From Cryobacterium flavum (GTDB lineage: Bacteria > Actinomycetota > Actinomycetes > Actinomycetales > Microbacteriaceae): a stretch of 64,000 bases of DNA. A program made the translations under genes and the position numbers. This document shows, one piece after another, positions 32,529-41,682 of this stretch. The stretch spans positions 40,010 through 104,009 of the forward strand of contig NZ_FNIB01000011.1 of the NCBI RefSeq assembly GCF_900103805.1. The letters are read 5' to 3'. Every line of letters begins with the position of its first letter. The first letter of the stretch is position 1. The notes below the pieces were generated by a model. The model saw only the letters and a program-made list of their open reading frames with translations. It searched no databases and had not been told where the DNA came from.

Positions 32529-33965
32529 ATGGCCTATGAGTTCGAACGCAAGCAGCGCATCGCAGTACTGGGCGGTGGGCCCGGCGGATACGAAGCGGCC
32601 ATCGCCGGAGCACAACAGGGTGCTGACGTCACCCTCATTGAAAGCGTCGGTGTCGGCGGTTCCGCCGTGATAACGGATGTCGTCCCCTCCAAATCCCTCA
32701 TCGCCACGGCCGAGGCCTCGAACTCGATCGGCGAGGCCACCGACCTCGGCGTGCAGTTCTTCGTGCGCGGAGAAACGGGCAAGCCCCTGCGCCCGGAAGT
32801 GGCCATCAACCTGGCCGCCGTCAACAAGCGCCTGCTCGCCCTCGCCCGCCAGCAGTCCGAAGATATGAAGGCCACGCTCATTCGCGCCGGCGTGCGCTAC
32901 GTACAGGGCCACGGACGCCTCGACGGCACCACCGGAATCATCGTCGCCACCTCCGGCGACTCGACCGCCACCGACTTCGACCGCATCGACGCCGACACCC
33001 TCGTGGTCTCGGTCGGGGCGAGCCCCCGCGTGCTGTCCTCCGCACTTCCCGACGGGGAGCGCATCCTCACCTGGACCCAGCTCTATAACCTCAAGGCCAT
33101 CCCCGAGCACCTGATCGTGGTCGGATCGGGCGTCACCGGCGCCGAGTTCGCCTCCGCCTATCGTGCCCTCGGCGCCAAGGTCACCCTCATCTCCAGCCGC
33201 GACCAGGTTCTGCCCGGTGAAGACGCCGACGCTGCCAACGTCATCGAAAACGTCTTCAAGCGCAATGGCATGACGGTGCTGTCCAAGTCGCGGGCCTCCT
33301 CGGTGGAACGCACCAAGACCGGCGTCATCGCCACCCTCGAAGACGGACGCACGGTCGAGGGCAGCCACTGCCTCATCGCCGTCGGCTCCATTCCGAACAC
33401 CGCCAACATCGGGCTGGAGCAGGCCGGCGTGCAGATCACCGACTCCGGTCACATCCAGGTCAACCGCGTCGCCCGAACCTCGATTCCGAACATCTACGCG
33501 GCCGGGGACTGCACGACCGAGATTCCGCTGGCATCCGTTGCGTCGATGATGGGCCGCACCGCCGTCTTCCACGCCATGGGGGACACCGTCAACCCGATCG
33601 AGATTCGCAACGTGGCCGCGAACATCTTCACGCAGCCCGAGATCGCGACCGTCGGCTACACCCAGAAGCAGATTGAAGACGGACTCGCCCAGGGCGAGAT
33701 CTACAAGTTGCCCCTGTCGCAAAACCCGCGCGCCAAAATGATGGGAATCAAGGACGGCTTCGTCAAGCTGTTCGCCCGCACCGGCAGCGGCACGGTCATC
33801 GGCGGCGTCATCGTTGCCCCCAAGGCCAGCGAGCTCATCTTCCCGCTCGCCCTCGCCGTCGAGCACCGCCTCACCGTCGACGAGGTTGCGCGAACCTTCC
33901 CGGTCTACCCCTCCCTGACCGGCTCCATAACGGATGCTGCGCGAGCGATGCACGTAGTCCTCTAG
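32529..33965 (+). CDS. lpdA: NAD(P)H-quinone dehydrogenase, LpdA-like flavoprotein disulfide-reductase family
   Basis: This FAD/NAD(P)H flavoprotein has 478 residues and the fold of dihydrolipoamide dehydrogenase ('AVLGGGPGGYEAAIAGAQ', 'VVGSGVTGAEFASAYRALG', 'IYAAGDCTTEIPLASVA', and a C-terminal dimer domain). The active-site CxxxxC is replaced by 'GVGGSAVITDVVPSKSL', so it cannot act on a disulfide. That fits the mycobacterial LpdA type of NAD(P)H:quinone reductase. The ATG at 32529 has GGAG nearby (short spacing); an ATG at 32520 is an alternative. Confidence 0.88.
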   Translation: MAYEFERKQRIAVLGGGPGGYEAAIAGAQQGADVTLIESVGVGGSAVITDVVPSKSLIATAEASNSIGEATDLGVQFFVRGETGKPLRPEVAINLAAVNKRLLALARQQSEDMKATLIRAGVRYVQGHGRLDGTTGIIVATSGDSTATDFDRIDADTLVVSVGASPRVLSSALPDGERILTWTQLYNLKAIPEHLIVVGSGVTGAEFASAYRALGAKVTLISSRDQVLPGEDADAANVIENVFKRNGMTVLSKSRASSVERTKTGVIATLEDGRTVEGSHCLIAVGSIPNTANIGLEQAGVQITDSGHIQVNRVARTSIPNIYAAGDCTTEIPLASVASMMGRTAVFHAMGDTVNPIEIRNVAANIFTQPEIATVGYTQKQIEDGLAQGEIYKLPLSQNPRAKMMGIKDGFVKLFARTGSGTVIGGVIVAPKASELIFPLALAVEHRLTVDEVARTFPVYPSLTGSITDAARAMHVVL

Positions 33966-34013
33966 TTCCTCAATCCCCGCGCCTGCTCGAAAACGAGGCG
34001 CGAGGGCTGAAGG

Positions 34014-35786
34014 CTAGGCGGCGTCGGAGACCGTCAGCAGCACCGAGCCGGAAGAGACCGTCTCGCCGACGACGGCGGCGACGTTGCCCACGGTGCCGTC
34101 GCGGTGCGCGACGAGGGGCTGCTCCATCTTCATGGCTTCGAGCACGAGCAGCAGGTCGCCCTTGACGACCAGGTCGCCCTCGGCGACGAGGAGCTTCACG
34201 ATGGTCGCCTGCATCGGCGCCTTGATGGCGTCTCCGGTGGCGGTGTCGACGGAGTGCAGGCCGCCGCGACGCTTCGGTGCTGGTCCCACCGAACGGGCGC
34301 TCGCGCCGCCGGGAAGCAGACGGGTGGGCAACGTCACCTCGATGCGGCGTCCCTCCACCTCCACGACGATACTGTGGCGCTTCTGCTCGCCCGGGGCGTC
34401 TTCCATGCTGCCGCTCCACGGTTCGATGTCGTTCTCGAACTCGGTCTCAATCCAGCGGGTGAAGACCGTGAAGGGCTTGCCATCGGTCGGCGCGAAGGCC
34501 GGGTCGCGCACGACCTTGCGGTGAAAGGGCAGCACGGTGGGCAGGCCGGCCACCTCGAACTCGTCGAGGGCACGGCGCGAACGCTCGAGCGCTTGTTCAC
34601 GGGTTGCGCCGGTGACGACGAGCTTGGCGATGAGCGAGTCGAACGATCCGCTAATCACATCGCCCGACTGCACGCCGGTGTCGACACGCACGCCGGGGCC
34701 GCCGGCGGGCTTGAAGACGTGTACCGGGCCGGGGGCGGGCAGAAAGCCGCGGCCGGCATCCTCTCCGTTGATGCGAAATTCAAAGGAGTGAGCGGATGCG
34801 ACCGGGTCGCCGTAGGTCAGTTCGCCGCCCTCTGCGAGGCGGAACTGCTCACGTACCAGGTCGATGCCGGTGACCTCTTCGGAGACGGTGTGCTCGACCT
34901 GCAGGCGGGTGTTAACTTCGAGGAACGAGACGGTGCCGTCCTGGCCGATCAGAAACTCGCAGGTTCCGGCGCCGAGGTAGCCGACCTCTTTCAGAATTGC
35001 CTTGGACGCGCGGTACATCTCGGCCGTTTGCGCTTCGGTGAGAAACGGTGCCGGCGCCTCTTCGACGAGCTTCTGGTGCCGGCGCTGCAACGAGCAGTCG
35101 CGGGTCGACACGACGACGACGTTGCCGAGCATGTCGGCGAGGCACTGGGTTTCGACGTGGCGGGGGGAGTCGAGATACTTCTCGACGAAGCATTCGCCGC
35201 GACCGAAGGCTGTAATGGCCTCCCGAGTGGCGGAGTCGAACATTTCGGCAACCTCGTCGCGGGTGCGGGCCACCTTGAGGCCGCGGCCGCCGCCACCGAA
35301 GGCGGCCTTGATCGCGACGGGCAGGCCGTGCACGTCGACGAAGGCGAGCACCTCGGCGGCATCGCTGCACGGGTTCAGGGTGCCGGGCGCCATCGGTGCA
35401 TTGACCTTTTCGGCGATCTTGCGGGCCGAGACCTTGTCGCCGAGCTGCTCGATGGCCTCGGGCGACGGCCCGATCCAAATGAGGCCAGCGCCGATCACGG
35501 CGCGGGCGAAGTCGGCGTTCTCGGCCAGAAAGCCGTAGCCGGGGTGCACGGCGTCAGCGCCGCTCCGGCGGGCGATCGACAGAATCTTGTCGATGACCAG
35601 GTAAGTTTCGGCGCCGGTGGTGCCGTCGAGACCGTACGCCTCGTCGGCTAGACGGGCGTGCAGAGCGTCGCGATCCTGGTCGGCGTAGACGGCGACAGAG
35701 AGAATTCCACTGTCTTTCGCGGCACGGATGACCCGAACGGCGATCTCGCCTCGGTTGGCGATGAGGACCTTCGTTATGAGTGACAC
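34014..35786 (-). CDS. accA3: Acyl-CoA carboxylase alpha subunit (biotin carboxylase + biotin carrier)
   Basis: This ATP-dependent subunit carboxylates biotin for acetyl-/propionyl-CoA carboxylase. It has an N-terminal biotin carboxylase ('[19 protein letters not shown]'), the ATP-grasp glycine loop '[14 protein letters not shown]', and '[16 protein letters not shown]'. After about 450 a linker leads to the biotinyl domain with the biotinylated Lys in '[13 protein letters not shown]'. The GTG at 35786 gives 590 aa; a GTG two codons earlier is less likely because a -10 element TAGGCT (35795-35800) lies 8 nt upstream of 35786. It works with accD/accE at 41.4-43.3 kb and BirA. Confidence 0.93.
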   Translation of the reverse strand: MSLITKVLIANRGEIAVRVIRAAKDSGILSVAVYADQDRDALHARLADEAYGLDGTTGAETYLVIDKILSIARRSGADAVHPGYGFLAENADFARAVIGAGLIWIGPSPEAIEQLGDKVSARKIAEKVNAPMAPGTLNPCSDAAEVLAFVDVHGLPVAIKAAFGGGGRGLKVARTRDEVAEMFDSATREAITAFGRGECFVEKYLDSPRHVETQCLADMLGNVVVVSTRDCSLQRRHQKLVEEAPAPFLTEAQTAEMYRASKAILKEVGYLGAGTCEFLIGQDGTVSFLEVNTRLQVEHTVSEEVTGIDLVREQFRLAEGGELTYGDPVASAHSFEFRINGEDAGRGFLPAPGPVHVFKPAGGPGVRVDTGVQSGDVISGSFDSLIAKLVVTGATREQALERSRRALDEFEVAGLPTVLPFHRKVVRDPAFAPTDGKPFTVFTRWIETEFENDIEPWSGSMEDAPGEQKRHSIVVEVEGRRIEVTLPTRLLPGGASARSVGPAPKRRGGLHSVDTATGDAIKAPMQATIVKLLVAEGDLVVKGDLLLVLEAMKMEQPLVAHRDGTVGNVAAVVGETVSSGSVLLTVSDAA

Positions 35787-35794
35787 AATCACTT

Positions 35795-35800
35795 AGCCTA
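35795..35800 (-). promoter_or_regulatory. Possible leaderless-type -10 element for accA3
   Basis: Minus-strand TAGGCT, the same hexamer as at 20048-20053, 8 nt before GTG 35786; no ribosome-binding site is visible. Confidence 0.4.
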
Positions 35801-35871
35801 TTGCCCGCCGCCGCATCCCTTTTGGTTCTGTCCCACAAAAAGACCCGGCAGATTCTTGCGGATGCCTACAA

Positions 35872-36522
35872 CTAGAGTGCTCCGGGGCGATTCCACAGGG
35901 TCGGCCACTCGTGTCCGAGGGCGCGCACCAGCCGCCGCAGCGTTGGTAGCGACAGCCCCACCACGGTCGACGGATCCCCGACGATACTCGTAATAAACGG
36001 AGCACCGAGACTGTCGATCGTGAAGGCCCCCGCCACGAACAATGGCTCCCCGGTGGCAATATAGGCGTCGAGCTCGGCGTCGTCGAGGTCGTCGGCGAAG
36101 GTCACCTCGGCCACCGCGACCGCGCCGATCGCCCGCCCGGGCCGGCCATCAGCGACCTCGATCAGCCAGTGCCCGGAATACAGCGTGCCGGTGCGACCGC
36201 GCTGGCGCTCCCACCGCTCGCGGGCAGCATCCGCTGTGTGTGGCTTGCCGTAGATGACGCCGTCGAGCACGAAGACCGAGTCGCCGCCGAGCAGCAGGCC
36301 GGTCAGCGGTTCGTCCAGCCGAGCGGATGCCGCTGCTTCCGCTTTCGCGCGCGCCAGCAGCTCCACGAGTACTCGCGGCTCGAGCGCCGAGCCCACAGCG
36401 GCTTCAGTCTCGGCGACGAGCCGAGCCTCGTCCACCTCGGGGTTGATCAGCACCGGTTCGATGCCGGCCGCGCGCAGCAGGGCCAGGCGAGCCGGAGAGG
36501 TGGAAGCCAGATAGAGGCGCAT
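35872..36522 (-). CDS. Maf-like nucleoside triphosphate pyrophosphatase
   Basis: This house-cleaning enzyme hydrolyses non-canonical or modified nucleotides, and the family also affects cell division. The 216 residues show 'LYLASTSPARLALLRAAGI' (substrate motif SxSPxR), 'LLGGDSVF' (GADT/S position), 'GKPHTADAARE' and 'AGAFTIDSLGAPFITSIVGDPSTVVGLSLP'. AAAGGA precedes the ATG at 36522. It lies between accA3 and an RNA methyltransferase; in many actinobacteria Maf is close to accD/accE. Confidence 0.92.
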   Translation of the reverse strand: MRLYLASTSPARLALLRAAGIEPVLINPEVDEARLVAETEAAVGSALEPRVLVELLARAKAEAAASARLDEPLTGLLLGGDSVFVLDGVIYGKPHTADAARERWERQRGRTGTLYSGHWLIEVADGRPGRAIGAVAVAEVTFADDLDDAELDAYIATGEPLFVAGAFTIDSLGAPFITSIVGDPSTVVGLSLPTLRRLVRALGHEWPTLWNRPGAL

Positions 36523-36607
36523 GGTGATCCTTTTCAAACGGGGCGTAAGCATCCATTCAAGCAGGCGGCAACCCGCAGCCCGGCAAACGGTGTGGGATCA
36601 TCGTTAG

Positions 36608-37924
36608 ATGAGCAACACGAGTCACCAGCCCCAGGCCTCCGAGCCGACATTGTCTGCCAGTGTCGGCGACGAGCTTGAACTGAACATCACCAACGTCGCC
36701 CACGGCGGAATCTTCATCGCCCGCCACGAGGGCCGCGTCATCTTCGTCAGCGACACCCTGCCCGGCGAACGGGTGCGGGCCCGTCTCACCGAGGCCAACC
36801 ACAAGAGTTTCTGGCGGGCCGAAACCGTCGCCGTCATCGACGCCGCCCCCGAACGGCAGCCGCATATCTGGAGTGCGGCATCCATTGACCGCGCCCCCGA
36901 AAATCGGGCCGGCGGCGCCGAGTTCGGCCACATCGAACTCGGCTTCCAGCGCGAACTCAAGCGCCAGGTACTCGCCGACGCCCTGAAGCGCATGGCCGGG
37001 CTCGCCACCGACGTCGTGGTCGAGCCGGTCGCGGTCAGCGTCAAGGCCAGCCCCGGCGACGCGATGGACGGCACCGGATGGCGCACCCGGGTCAGCCTGC
37101 ACGTGGCCGCCGACGGAACCATCGGCCCGTACGCCGCCCGCAGCCACCGGGTGATTCCGGTCGACGACCTGCCGCTCGCCGAACACGAGCTCGAACTGCG
37201 CGCCCCGCTCGACACCCTGTTTCACAACGCAGCTCAAGTGGACCTGGTCGCGCCAAGCAAGGGCGACGTGCAGGTGCTGGTCTCGGCCAAAGACAGCAAC
37301 GGCAAGCCCAAGCGGGTGCCGCACGGTCTCATTCACGAGATCGTCGCCGACCGCGAATTCGAGCTGGACCGCTCCGGATTCTGGCAGGTACACTCCATGG
37401 CCGCCGACACGCTGTTCCACGCGGTGCAGAACATCATCGATCCGTCGTCGTTCGACCCGCGCGCCTCCAACCTCGACCTCTATGGTGGTGTCGGACTGCT
37501 CGCCGCGGCCGTCGGCGATAAATTCGGCCCGACGACCCGCATCACCTCGGTCGAAAGCGACCCCGAAGCTGTCGCGTTCGCCGCCCGCAACCTCAAGGAA
37601 TGGGCCGGTGCCACCGCCGAGGCCGACCGCGTCGACCGATTTCTGCAGCGCCTCTTGCGCGAAGCGGATGCCGCCGAACGCGCCCGTCTCGCCGCCGCCA
37701 CGGTGGTGCTCGACCCGCCACGCTCCGGAGCGGGCAAGGCCGTCGTTGACCAGCTCGTCGCCATTGCACCGCAACAAATCGTCTACGTGGCCTGCGACCC
37801 GGTGGCTCTGGCCCGTGACGTGGCCCTGTTTGCGAAGCAGGGTTACCAGCTGAAGTCCCTGCACGCCTTCGACCTGTTCCCCAACACCCACCACGTCGAA
37901 GCCGTCGCGCTGCTCTGCAAATAG
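36608..37924 (+). CDS. TRAM-domain class I SAM-dependent RNA methyltransferase (TrmA/RumA family)
   Basis: A predicted uracil-C5 RNA methyltransferase of 438 residues. The N-terminal TRAM RNA-binding domain is at about 18-78 ('ELNITNVAHGGIFIARHEGRV', in part). The SAM site is 'LDLYGGVGLLAAAV'. The catalytic region is 'VVLDPPRSGAGK' and 'YVACDPVALARD' (nucleophilic Cys, canonical form SCNPxTLARD). The C-terminal general base is Glu in 'FDLFPNTHHVEAVALL'. The four iron-sulfur cysteines of RumA are not evident. Whether tRNA or rRNA is the target cannot be told. Confidence 0.9.
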   Translation: MSNTSHQPQASEPTLSASVGDELELNITNVAHGGIFIARHEGRVIFVSDTLPGERVRARLTEANHKSFWRAETVAVIDAAPERQPHIWSAASIDRAPENRAGGAEFGHIELGFQRELKRQVLADALKRMAGLATDVVVEPVAVSVKASPGDAMDGTGWRTRVSLHVAADGTIGPYAARSHRVIPVDDLPLAEHELELRAPLDTLFHNAAQVDLVAPSKGDVQVLVSAKDSNGKPKRVPHGLIHEIVADREFELDRSGFWQVHSMAADTLFHAVQNIIDPSSFDPRASNLDLYGGVGLLAAAVGDKFGPTTRITSVESDPEAVAFAARNLKEWAGATAEADRVDRFLQRLLREADAAERARLAAATVVLDPPRSGAGKAVVDQLVAIAPQQIVYVACDPVALARDVALFAKQGYQLKSLHAFDLFPNTHHVEAVALLCK

Positions 37925-37962
37925 CTATCGTTGTACCCAAACAACCCGAAGGCAGCCCTACC

Positions 37963-38670
37963 GTGAGCAACACAGCAGCAGATCCCGTACCAACCACCCC
38001 CACCGACGCGCCCGTTCGCGTCGGTATTGTCGACGACCACGAGTCGGTACGACTGGGCTTACAAGCCGCCTGCGAGAACGCCGGCTACGAAGTTTTGTTC
38101 GCGGCAGCAACCGCGCAGGCGCTCGTCGCCGGCCTGGCCGGCCGCAAGTGCGACGTGATCGTGCTCGATCTTTCGCTCGGTGACGGGTCGCTCGTCACCG
38201 ACAACGTGCACCTCGTGCAAACCACCGGCTCCGCCGTACTCGTGCACAGCATCGCCGACCGGGTCGCCTCGGTGCGGGAAGCCCTCGCTGCTGGCGCGGC
38301 CGGGGTCATCCCCAAGTCGTCGCCGACCACCACGGTCATGGCGGCCGTCGCATCCGTTGCCCGCGGCGATGTGCTCAACAACCTCGAGTGGGCCACCGCC
38401 ATCGACGCCGACCGGGACTTCGCCAAGGCGCAGCTCGGCCGCCGCGAACGCGACGTGCTGCACCTCTACGCTTCGGGCCTGCCGCTCAAGATGGTCGCCA
38501 TGCAGTTGGGGATCGCGCACTCCACCGCCCGCGAATACCTCGATCGCATTCGCGTGAAGTACGTCGAGGTCGGTCGCCCCGCGCCGACCAAGGTCGACCT
38601 GTTGCGCCGCGCCGTCGAAGATGGAATCCTGCCCGGGCTCGACGCCACCGAAGCTGACCGCGGTGTCTAA
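37963..38670 (+). CDS. NarL/FixJ-type response regulator (LuxR-like HTH)
   Basis: The 235 residues form a receiver domain at about 18-135 ('RVGIVDDHESVRLGL', phospho-acceptor Asp in 'DVIVLDLSLGDG', 'GAAGVIPKSSP') and a C-terminal helix-turn-helix ('LGRRERDVLHLYASGLPLKM', then 'AHSTAREYLDRIRVKY'). The recognition part has AREY where canonical LuxR proteins have VKxH, a mild variation. It starts with GTG at 37963. The next gene, a histidine kinase, overlaps its end, so this is a two-component pair. The stimulus is unknown. Confidence 0.88.
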   Translation: MSNTAADPVPTTPTDAPVRVGIVDDHESVRLGLQAACENAGYEVLFAAATAQALVAGLAGRKCDVIVLDLSLGDGSLVTDNVHLVQTTGSAVLVHSIADRVASVREALAAGAAGVIPKSSPTTTVMAAVASVARGDVLNNLEWATAIDADRDFAKAQLGRRERDVLHLYASGLPLKMVAMQLGIAHSTAREYLDRIRVKYVEVGRPAPTKVDLLRRAVEDGILPGLDATEADRGV

Positions 38671-39982
38671 ACGGGCCGCCCGCCAGGGCGACCGCAACCG
38701 CCAGGGCACCCTGGTCTCCACGGCAACGCAGCCATTCACGGCCGTCGGTGACGACGCACTCGAGACCGACGGCAGCCTGTTTGGCCACGCCCGGCAGCCG
38801 CGCAACCCGATCAGCCACGCGCAGATCGAAATCGTGCTGTCGCGATCGGTGGCCGCCGTCGCGGTGATCTTTGCCCTGCAGTCCGTACCACTTATGCTCG
38901 AGCAACTGTCCAGCCGAAAAACCGAGGCGGCCATCCCTCTCGCCGGGCTGCTCGGCCTGTCGATCCTGGTGTTCGTCTTCGCGACTCTCCTGCGACGTGG
39001 CATTCGCAGCTCCGCTGCCGTGGTGAGCGGCATCTACCTGGTCGCGCTCCTGGTCTGGCCGCTGGTCATGATTGATCCCACCCTCGTGCTCGCGAGCAAA
39101 CCGTGGCTGTGGTTCATGTGCACTGTCGCCACCTCCTGTGCCGCCATCGCCCTGCCGTTGTTCTGGGCCGTCGCCTACACCGTGATCACCCCGGTCGCCT
39201 TCGGACTCGTGCGGGTGCTGCCGTCCGGCGGCGAGGCCGAGACCGTGCTCGCCGTGCTCGACACGTTCTATGCAATGTTGCTCGGCGGCACCGTGCTCAT
39301 CATCATCTATGTGCTGCGCGAGGCCACGGCCAAGGTCGATTCCGCCCAGTCCAATGCGCTCGCAAAGTACTCCGTGGCGGTGCGTCATCACGCCACCGAG
39401 GTGGAACGTGTCGAGGTTGATTCCATCGTGCACGACAGTGTGCTCGCGACCCTGCTCTCTGCGGCGGGCGTGCGCAATGCCAGGGGCGCGGAACTGGCCG
39501 CCGCCATGGCTCGCAGCGCCATCATCCGCTTGCAGGAAGCCAACGGCGAGCGCAATCTTGACGATGCGTCCGTCGCCGTCAGCATGTTGGTCGCGCGCAT
39601 CCGCTCCGCCGCGACCGCGACGGGCGTGTTCACCGTGACCGAGCTCTGCGTGGATGGCCTCAGCATTCCGGAGCATGTCGCCGAGGCCCTCTACTCGGCC
39701 AGTGTGCAGGCCATGGTCAACAGCGTGCAGCACGCGGGTCCCGCACAATCGCGCAGCGTCACGGTGGGCGGTAACGACCAGAGCGGATGCACGATCGACA
39801 TCAGCGACACCGGCCGCGGTTTCGACGTGTCCACCGTCGCCAGCGGCCGCCTGGGCTTGCGGGTGTCGATCCATGACCGGGTGGCCACCGCCGGCGGCGT
39901 GGCAGTGCTGCGCACGAGCCTGGGCCAGGGCACGACCATCACCATCACCTGGCCACGGCCCGGTGACGCGGGCGGCCAATGA
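38663..39982 (+). CDS. Membrane sensor histidine kinase (HisKA_3-like)
   Basis: The 439 residues carry about five or six N-terminal membrane helices (about 50-240). The dimerisation box follows, with phospho-His in 'VDSIVHDSVLATLLSAAG'. The ATPase has an N-box 'SVQAMVNSVQHAG', a G-box 'ISDTGRGFD', and a second G-box 'GRLGLRVSIHDRV'. The HD-S-V pattern is the NarX/DesK-like class. GTG at 38663 overlaps the regulator by 8 bp; an ATG at 38621 further inside that gene is less likely. The gene overlaps the next membrane protein by 4 bp. Confidence 0.85.
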   Translation: MSKRAARQGDRNRQGTLVSTATQPFTAVGDDALETDGSLFGHARQPRNPISHAQIEIVLSRSVAAVAVIFALQSVPLMLEQLSSRKTEAAIPLAGLLGLSILVFVFATLLRRGIRSSAAVVSGIYLVALLVWPLVMIDPTLVLASKPWLWFMCTVATSCAAIALPLFWAVAYTVITPVAFGLVRVLPSGGEAETVLAVLDTFYAMLLGGTVLIIIYVLREATAKVDSAQSNALAKYSVAVRHHATEVERVEVDSIVHDSVLATLLSAAGVRNARGAELAAAMARSAIIRLQEANGERNLDDASVAVSMLVARIRSAATATGVFTVTELCVDGLSIPEHVAEALYSASVQAMVNSVQHAGPAQSRSVTVGGNDQSGCTIDISDTGRGFDVSTVASGRLGLRVSIHDRVATAGGVAVLRTSLGQGTTITITWPRPGDAGGQ

Positions 39983-41028
39983 TGACCGGCGTCGTCGTTG
40001 TCTCCCGTGCCCTGGCCCTCATCGTGGCGGCCTTCTTCTCTGGCTATCACGTGCTGCTCGGCGTATATTCGCTCGACACACCGCATTCGGCAGCGCCGAT
40101 TTTCGCTGCCATGGGCCTGTATCTCGTGGCGACGGTTGCGAGCCTCTGGCCCTCCAAGCCGATGCGCATGTCGCTGCCGCTGGCCCTGTTCAATGTGGGT
40201 GTCTCGGTGGCGATTCCGCTGATCGTGGGCAGCCAGCTCGACGGGTCCTCCGGCAGGCTGGGGTACGCCACCTGGTACGTGGCCGCGGTGGGCACCTTGA
40301 TGACGATCACCGCCACCCGCAAGCGCCCGCAGCTGGCCCTGCTGGGGGTCGGCGCGCTCGTCGTGCACAGCGTCATCTGGGCCGGCGTCGGCGAGCTGGG
40401 GCACATGGGCGTCATTGGCAGCGTGGTCTGGGTGGTTGCTGCCGGGCTGCTCTCTCGAGCCCTCGTGAAGGCCAGCCGGGATGCGCGCCAGTATGCGCGG
40501 GCCGAGCGTGAGGCGAGCGGATGGCATGCCGCCCAGGAGGCTCACCTCTACGAGCGCCAGGTTCGGCTGACCCAGACCATGCGCCTGGCCATGCCCATGC
40601 TGCGCCGCATCAGCGAGAGCGACGGCGATCTGAGCGAGGCCGACCGCCAGGAGTGCCGGCTGCTCGAAGCGGCAATTCGAGACGAAATCCGCGGGCGGCG
40701 TCTGCTGAACCACGCCGTGCGCGAGCAGGTCATGGCCGCCCGGCGACGGGGTGCGAGCGTCACCCTGCTCGATGAAGGCGGGATCGACGACCTCAGCGGA
40801 TCTGAGCTCGAGATCGTGCTCAACGCCCTCGCGACGGCCATCGGCCGCACGAACGCGGATAAGATCATCGCCCGCACGTCGGCCGACAGCGCGACCATCG
40901 CGGTGACCGTGGTGGGCCTGAACAGCCCCGACCCGGCCGTGAGCGCCCTCGGACCGGACTCATCCGGCGAAGAAGAAGTCGACCTGTGGATGGAGATCCC
41001 TCGGCGGGCAGCGACTGCCGTGGTCTGA
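39979..41028 (+). CDS. Membrane protein, third partner of the two-component locus
   Basis: The 349 residues have five or six N-terminal helices (about 8-160), then a cytoplasmic helical part with the coiled-coil-like 'ERQVRLTQTMRLAMPMLRRI' and 'DRQECRLLEAAIRDEIRGRR'. A C-terminal region follows with a degenerate histidine-kinase ATPase look ('LEIVLNALATAIGRTNADKI'). No phospho-His and no G-boxes can be seen. It is translationally coupled (ATGA) to the kinase. I infer an accessory or inactive kinase-like subunit, not a recognised family. A terminator follows at 41115. Confidence 0.7.
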   Translation: MMTGVVVVSRALALIVAAFFSGYHVLLGVYSLDTPHSAAPIFAAMGLYLVATVASLWPSKPMRMSLPLALFNVGVSVAIPLIVGSQLDGSSGRLGYATWYVAAVGTLMTITATRKRPQLALLGVGALVVHSVIWAGVGELGHMGVIGSVVWVVAAGLLSRALVKASRDARQYARAEREASGWHAAQEAHLYERQVRLTQTMRLAMPMLRRISESDGDLSEADRQECRLLEAAIRDEIRGRRLLNHAVREQVMAARRRGASVTLLDEGGIDDLSGSELEIVLNALATAIGRTNADKIIARTSADSATIAVTVVGLNSPDPAVSALGPDSSGEEEVDLWMEIPRRAATAVV

Positions 41029-41114
41029 CGGGGGCGTGACTGGCCGCGTGCCGGGGTGCTTGACGGGCGGCGAAGTAGGCGGCGTGACGGACCATCCGCT
41101 GGTGGGAACGCGAA

Positions 41115-41140
41115 AGGGGATCAGCCGAAGCTGATCCCCT
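41115..41140 (+). terminator. Hairpin terminator after the two-component locus
   Basis: AGGGGATCAG-CCGAAG-CTGATCCCCT has a perfect 10-bp stem, 86 bp after the stop at 41028. It is followed by AACGACTATT rather than a strict T-run. Confidence 0.7.
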
Positions 41141-41342
41141 AACGACTATTCGAGAAAGGACGCCAACCCGAATGGCATCCGTTCTCGCCCCCAACACATT
41201 CGCTCGCTTACCCTAGTCAGCGAATGATTGGTGGTGAAACTCCAGGAGCGTCACCGAGCACCTTCAGTCTGTACTATCCCCGCTGCCCGCACAGTCGGCA
41301 TTTAGGAGGACAGACCGACCGGCAGTTGCGCCCCCGCATTTT

Positions 41343-41418
41343 GGGGACGGGGCCCAGGCCCCGTCCCGGGGCCCAGTTTATAACCTGGGCCTGTGGACGG
41401 GGCCTGGGCCCCGTCCAC
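41343..41418. repeat. GGGCCC multi-hairpin repeat, copy E (short form)
   Basis: GGGGACGGGGCC-CA-GGCCCCGTCCC (41343-41367), the middle GGGCCCAGTTTATAACCTGG, and a right hairpin GTGGACGGGGCC-TG-GGCCCCGTCCAC (41393-41418). The outer hairpins are mirror images, giving a three-armed fold. It ends 28 bp from accE. Confidence 0.85.
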
Positions 41419-41445
41419 AGTAGACACGGGCGAGAGGCGGGGGAG

Positions 41446-41682
41446 TCAGCCGGTGAAGCCGCGCCAGCGACCGACGCCGGGGTACACGGGCTTGCGAATG
41501 GCACGCTGGTTCTGCTGCCAGGCGCTCTGGCCCAGTTCCGGCGCGGCCCGACGCTCGTCGGACTCTTCCTGCAACAGACCACGGATGACGGCGCTCACCG
41601 CCGACACCTCGACATCACTCACACGCGTGGTCACGAAAACCAGCTCTGACGGGTCGAACTCTGACGGCTTCGAAGATGGCAT
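41446..41682 (-). CDS. accE: Acyl-CoA carboxylase epsilon subunit
   Basis: The 78 residues form the small actinobacteria-specific subunit that stabilises or stimulates the alpha/beta carboxylase. Typical features are the core 'DVEVSAVSAVIRGLLQEE' and the C-terminal 'RKPVYPGVGRWRGF' with its Trp/Arg pattern. Its ATG shares one base with the accD stop (TAATG), so translation is coupled. Found only with the beta subunit gene, which supports the assignment. Confidence 0.88.
   Translation of the reverse strand: MPSSKPSEFDPSELVFVTTRVSDVEVSAVSAVIRGLLQEESDERRAAPELGQSAWQQNQRAIRKPVYPGVGRWRGFTG

Larger units (their letters stand above)
41029..41445. other. 417-bp gap with terminator and GGGCCC repeat copy E
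   Basis: Non-coding. It holds the hairpin terminator at 41115-41140 and the short-form repeat at 41343-41418, followed 27 bp later by the accE stop. Nothing gene-like is seen between. Confidence 0.6.

Noticed and set aside
32400..33953. 517-codon minus-strand frame opposite lpdA
   Set aside because: Shadow frame; the plus strand encodes a complete flavoprotein.
23371..41418. CRISPR interpretation of the GGGCCC repeats
   Set aside because: Copies are dispersed, differ in length, have no regular spacers and no cas genes are present.
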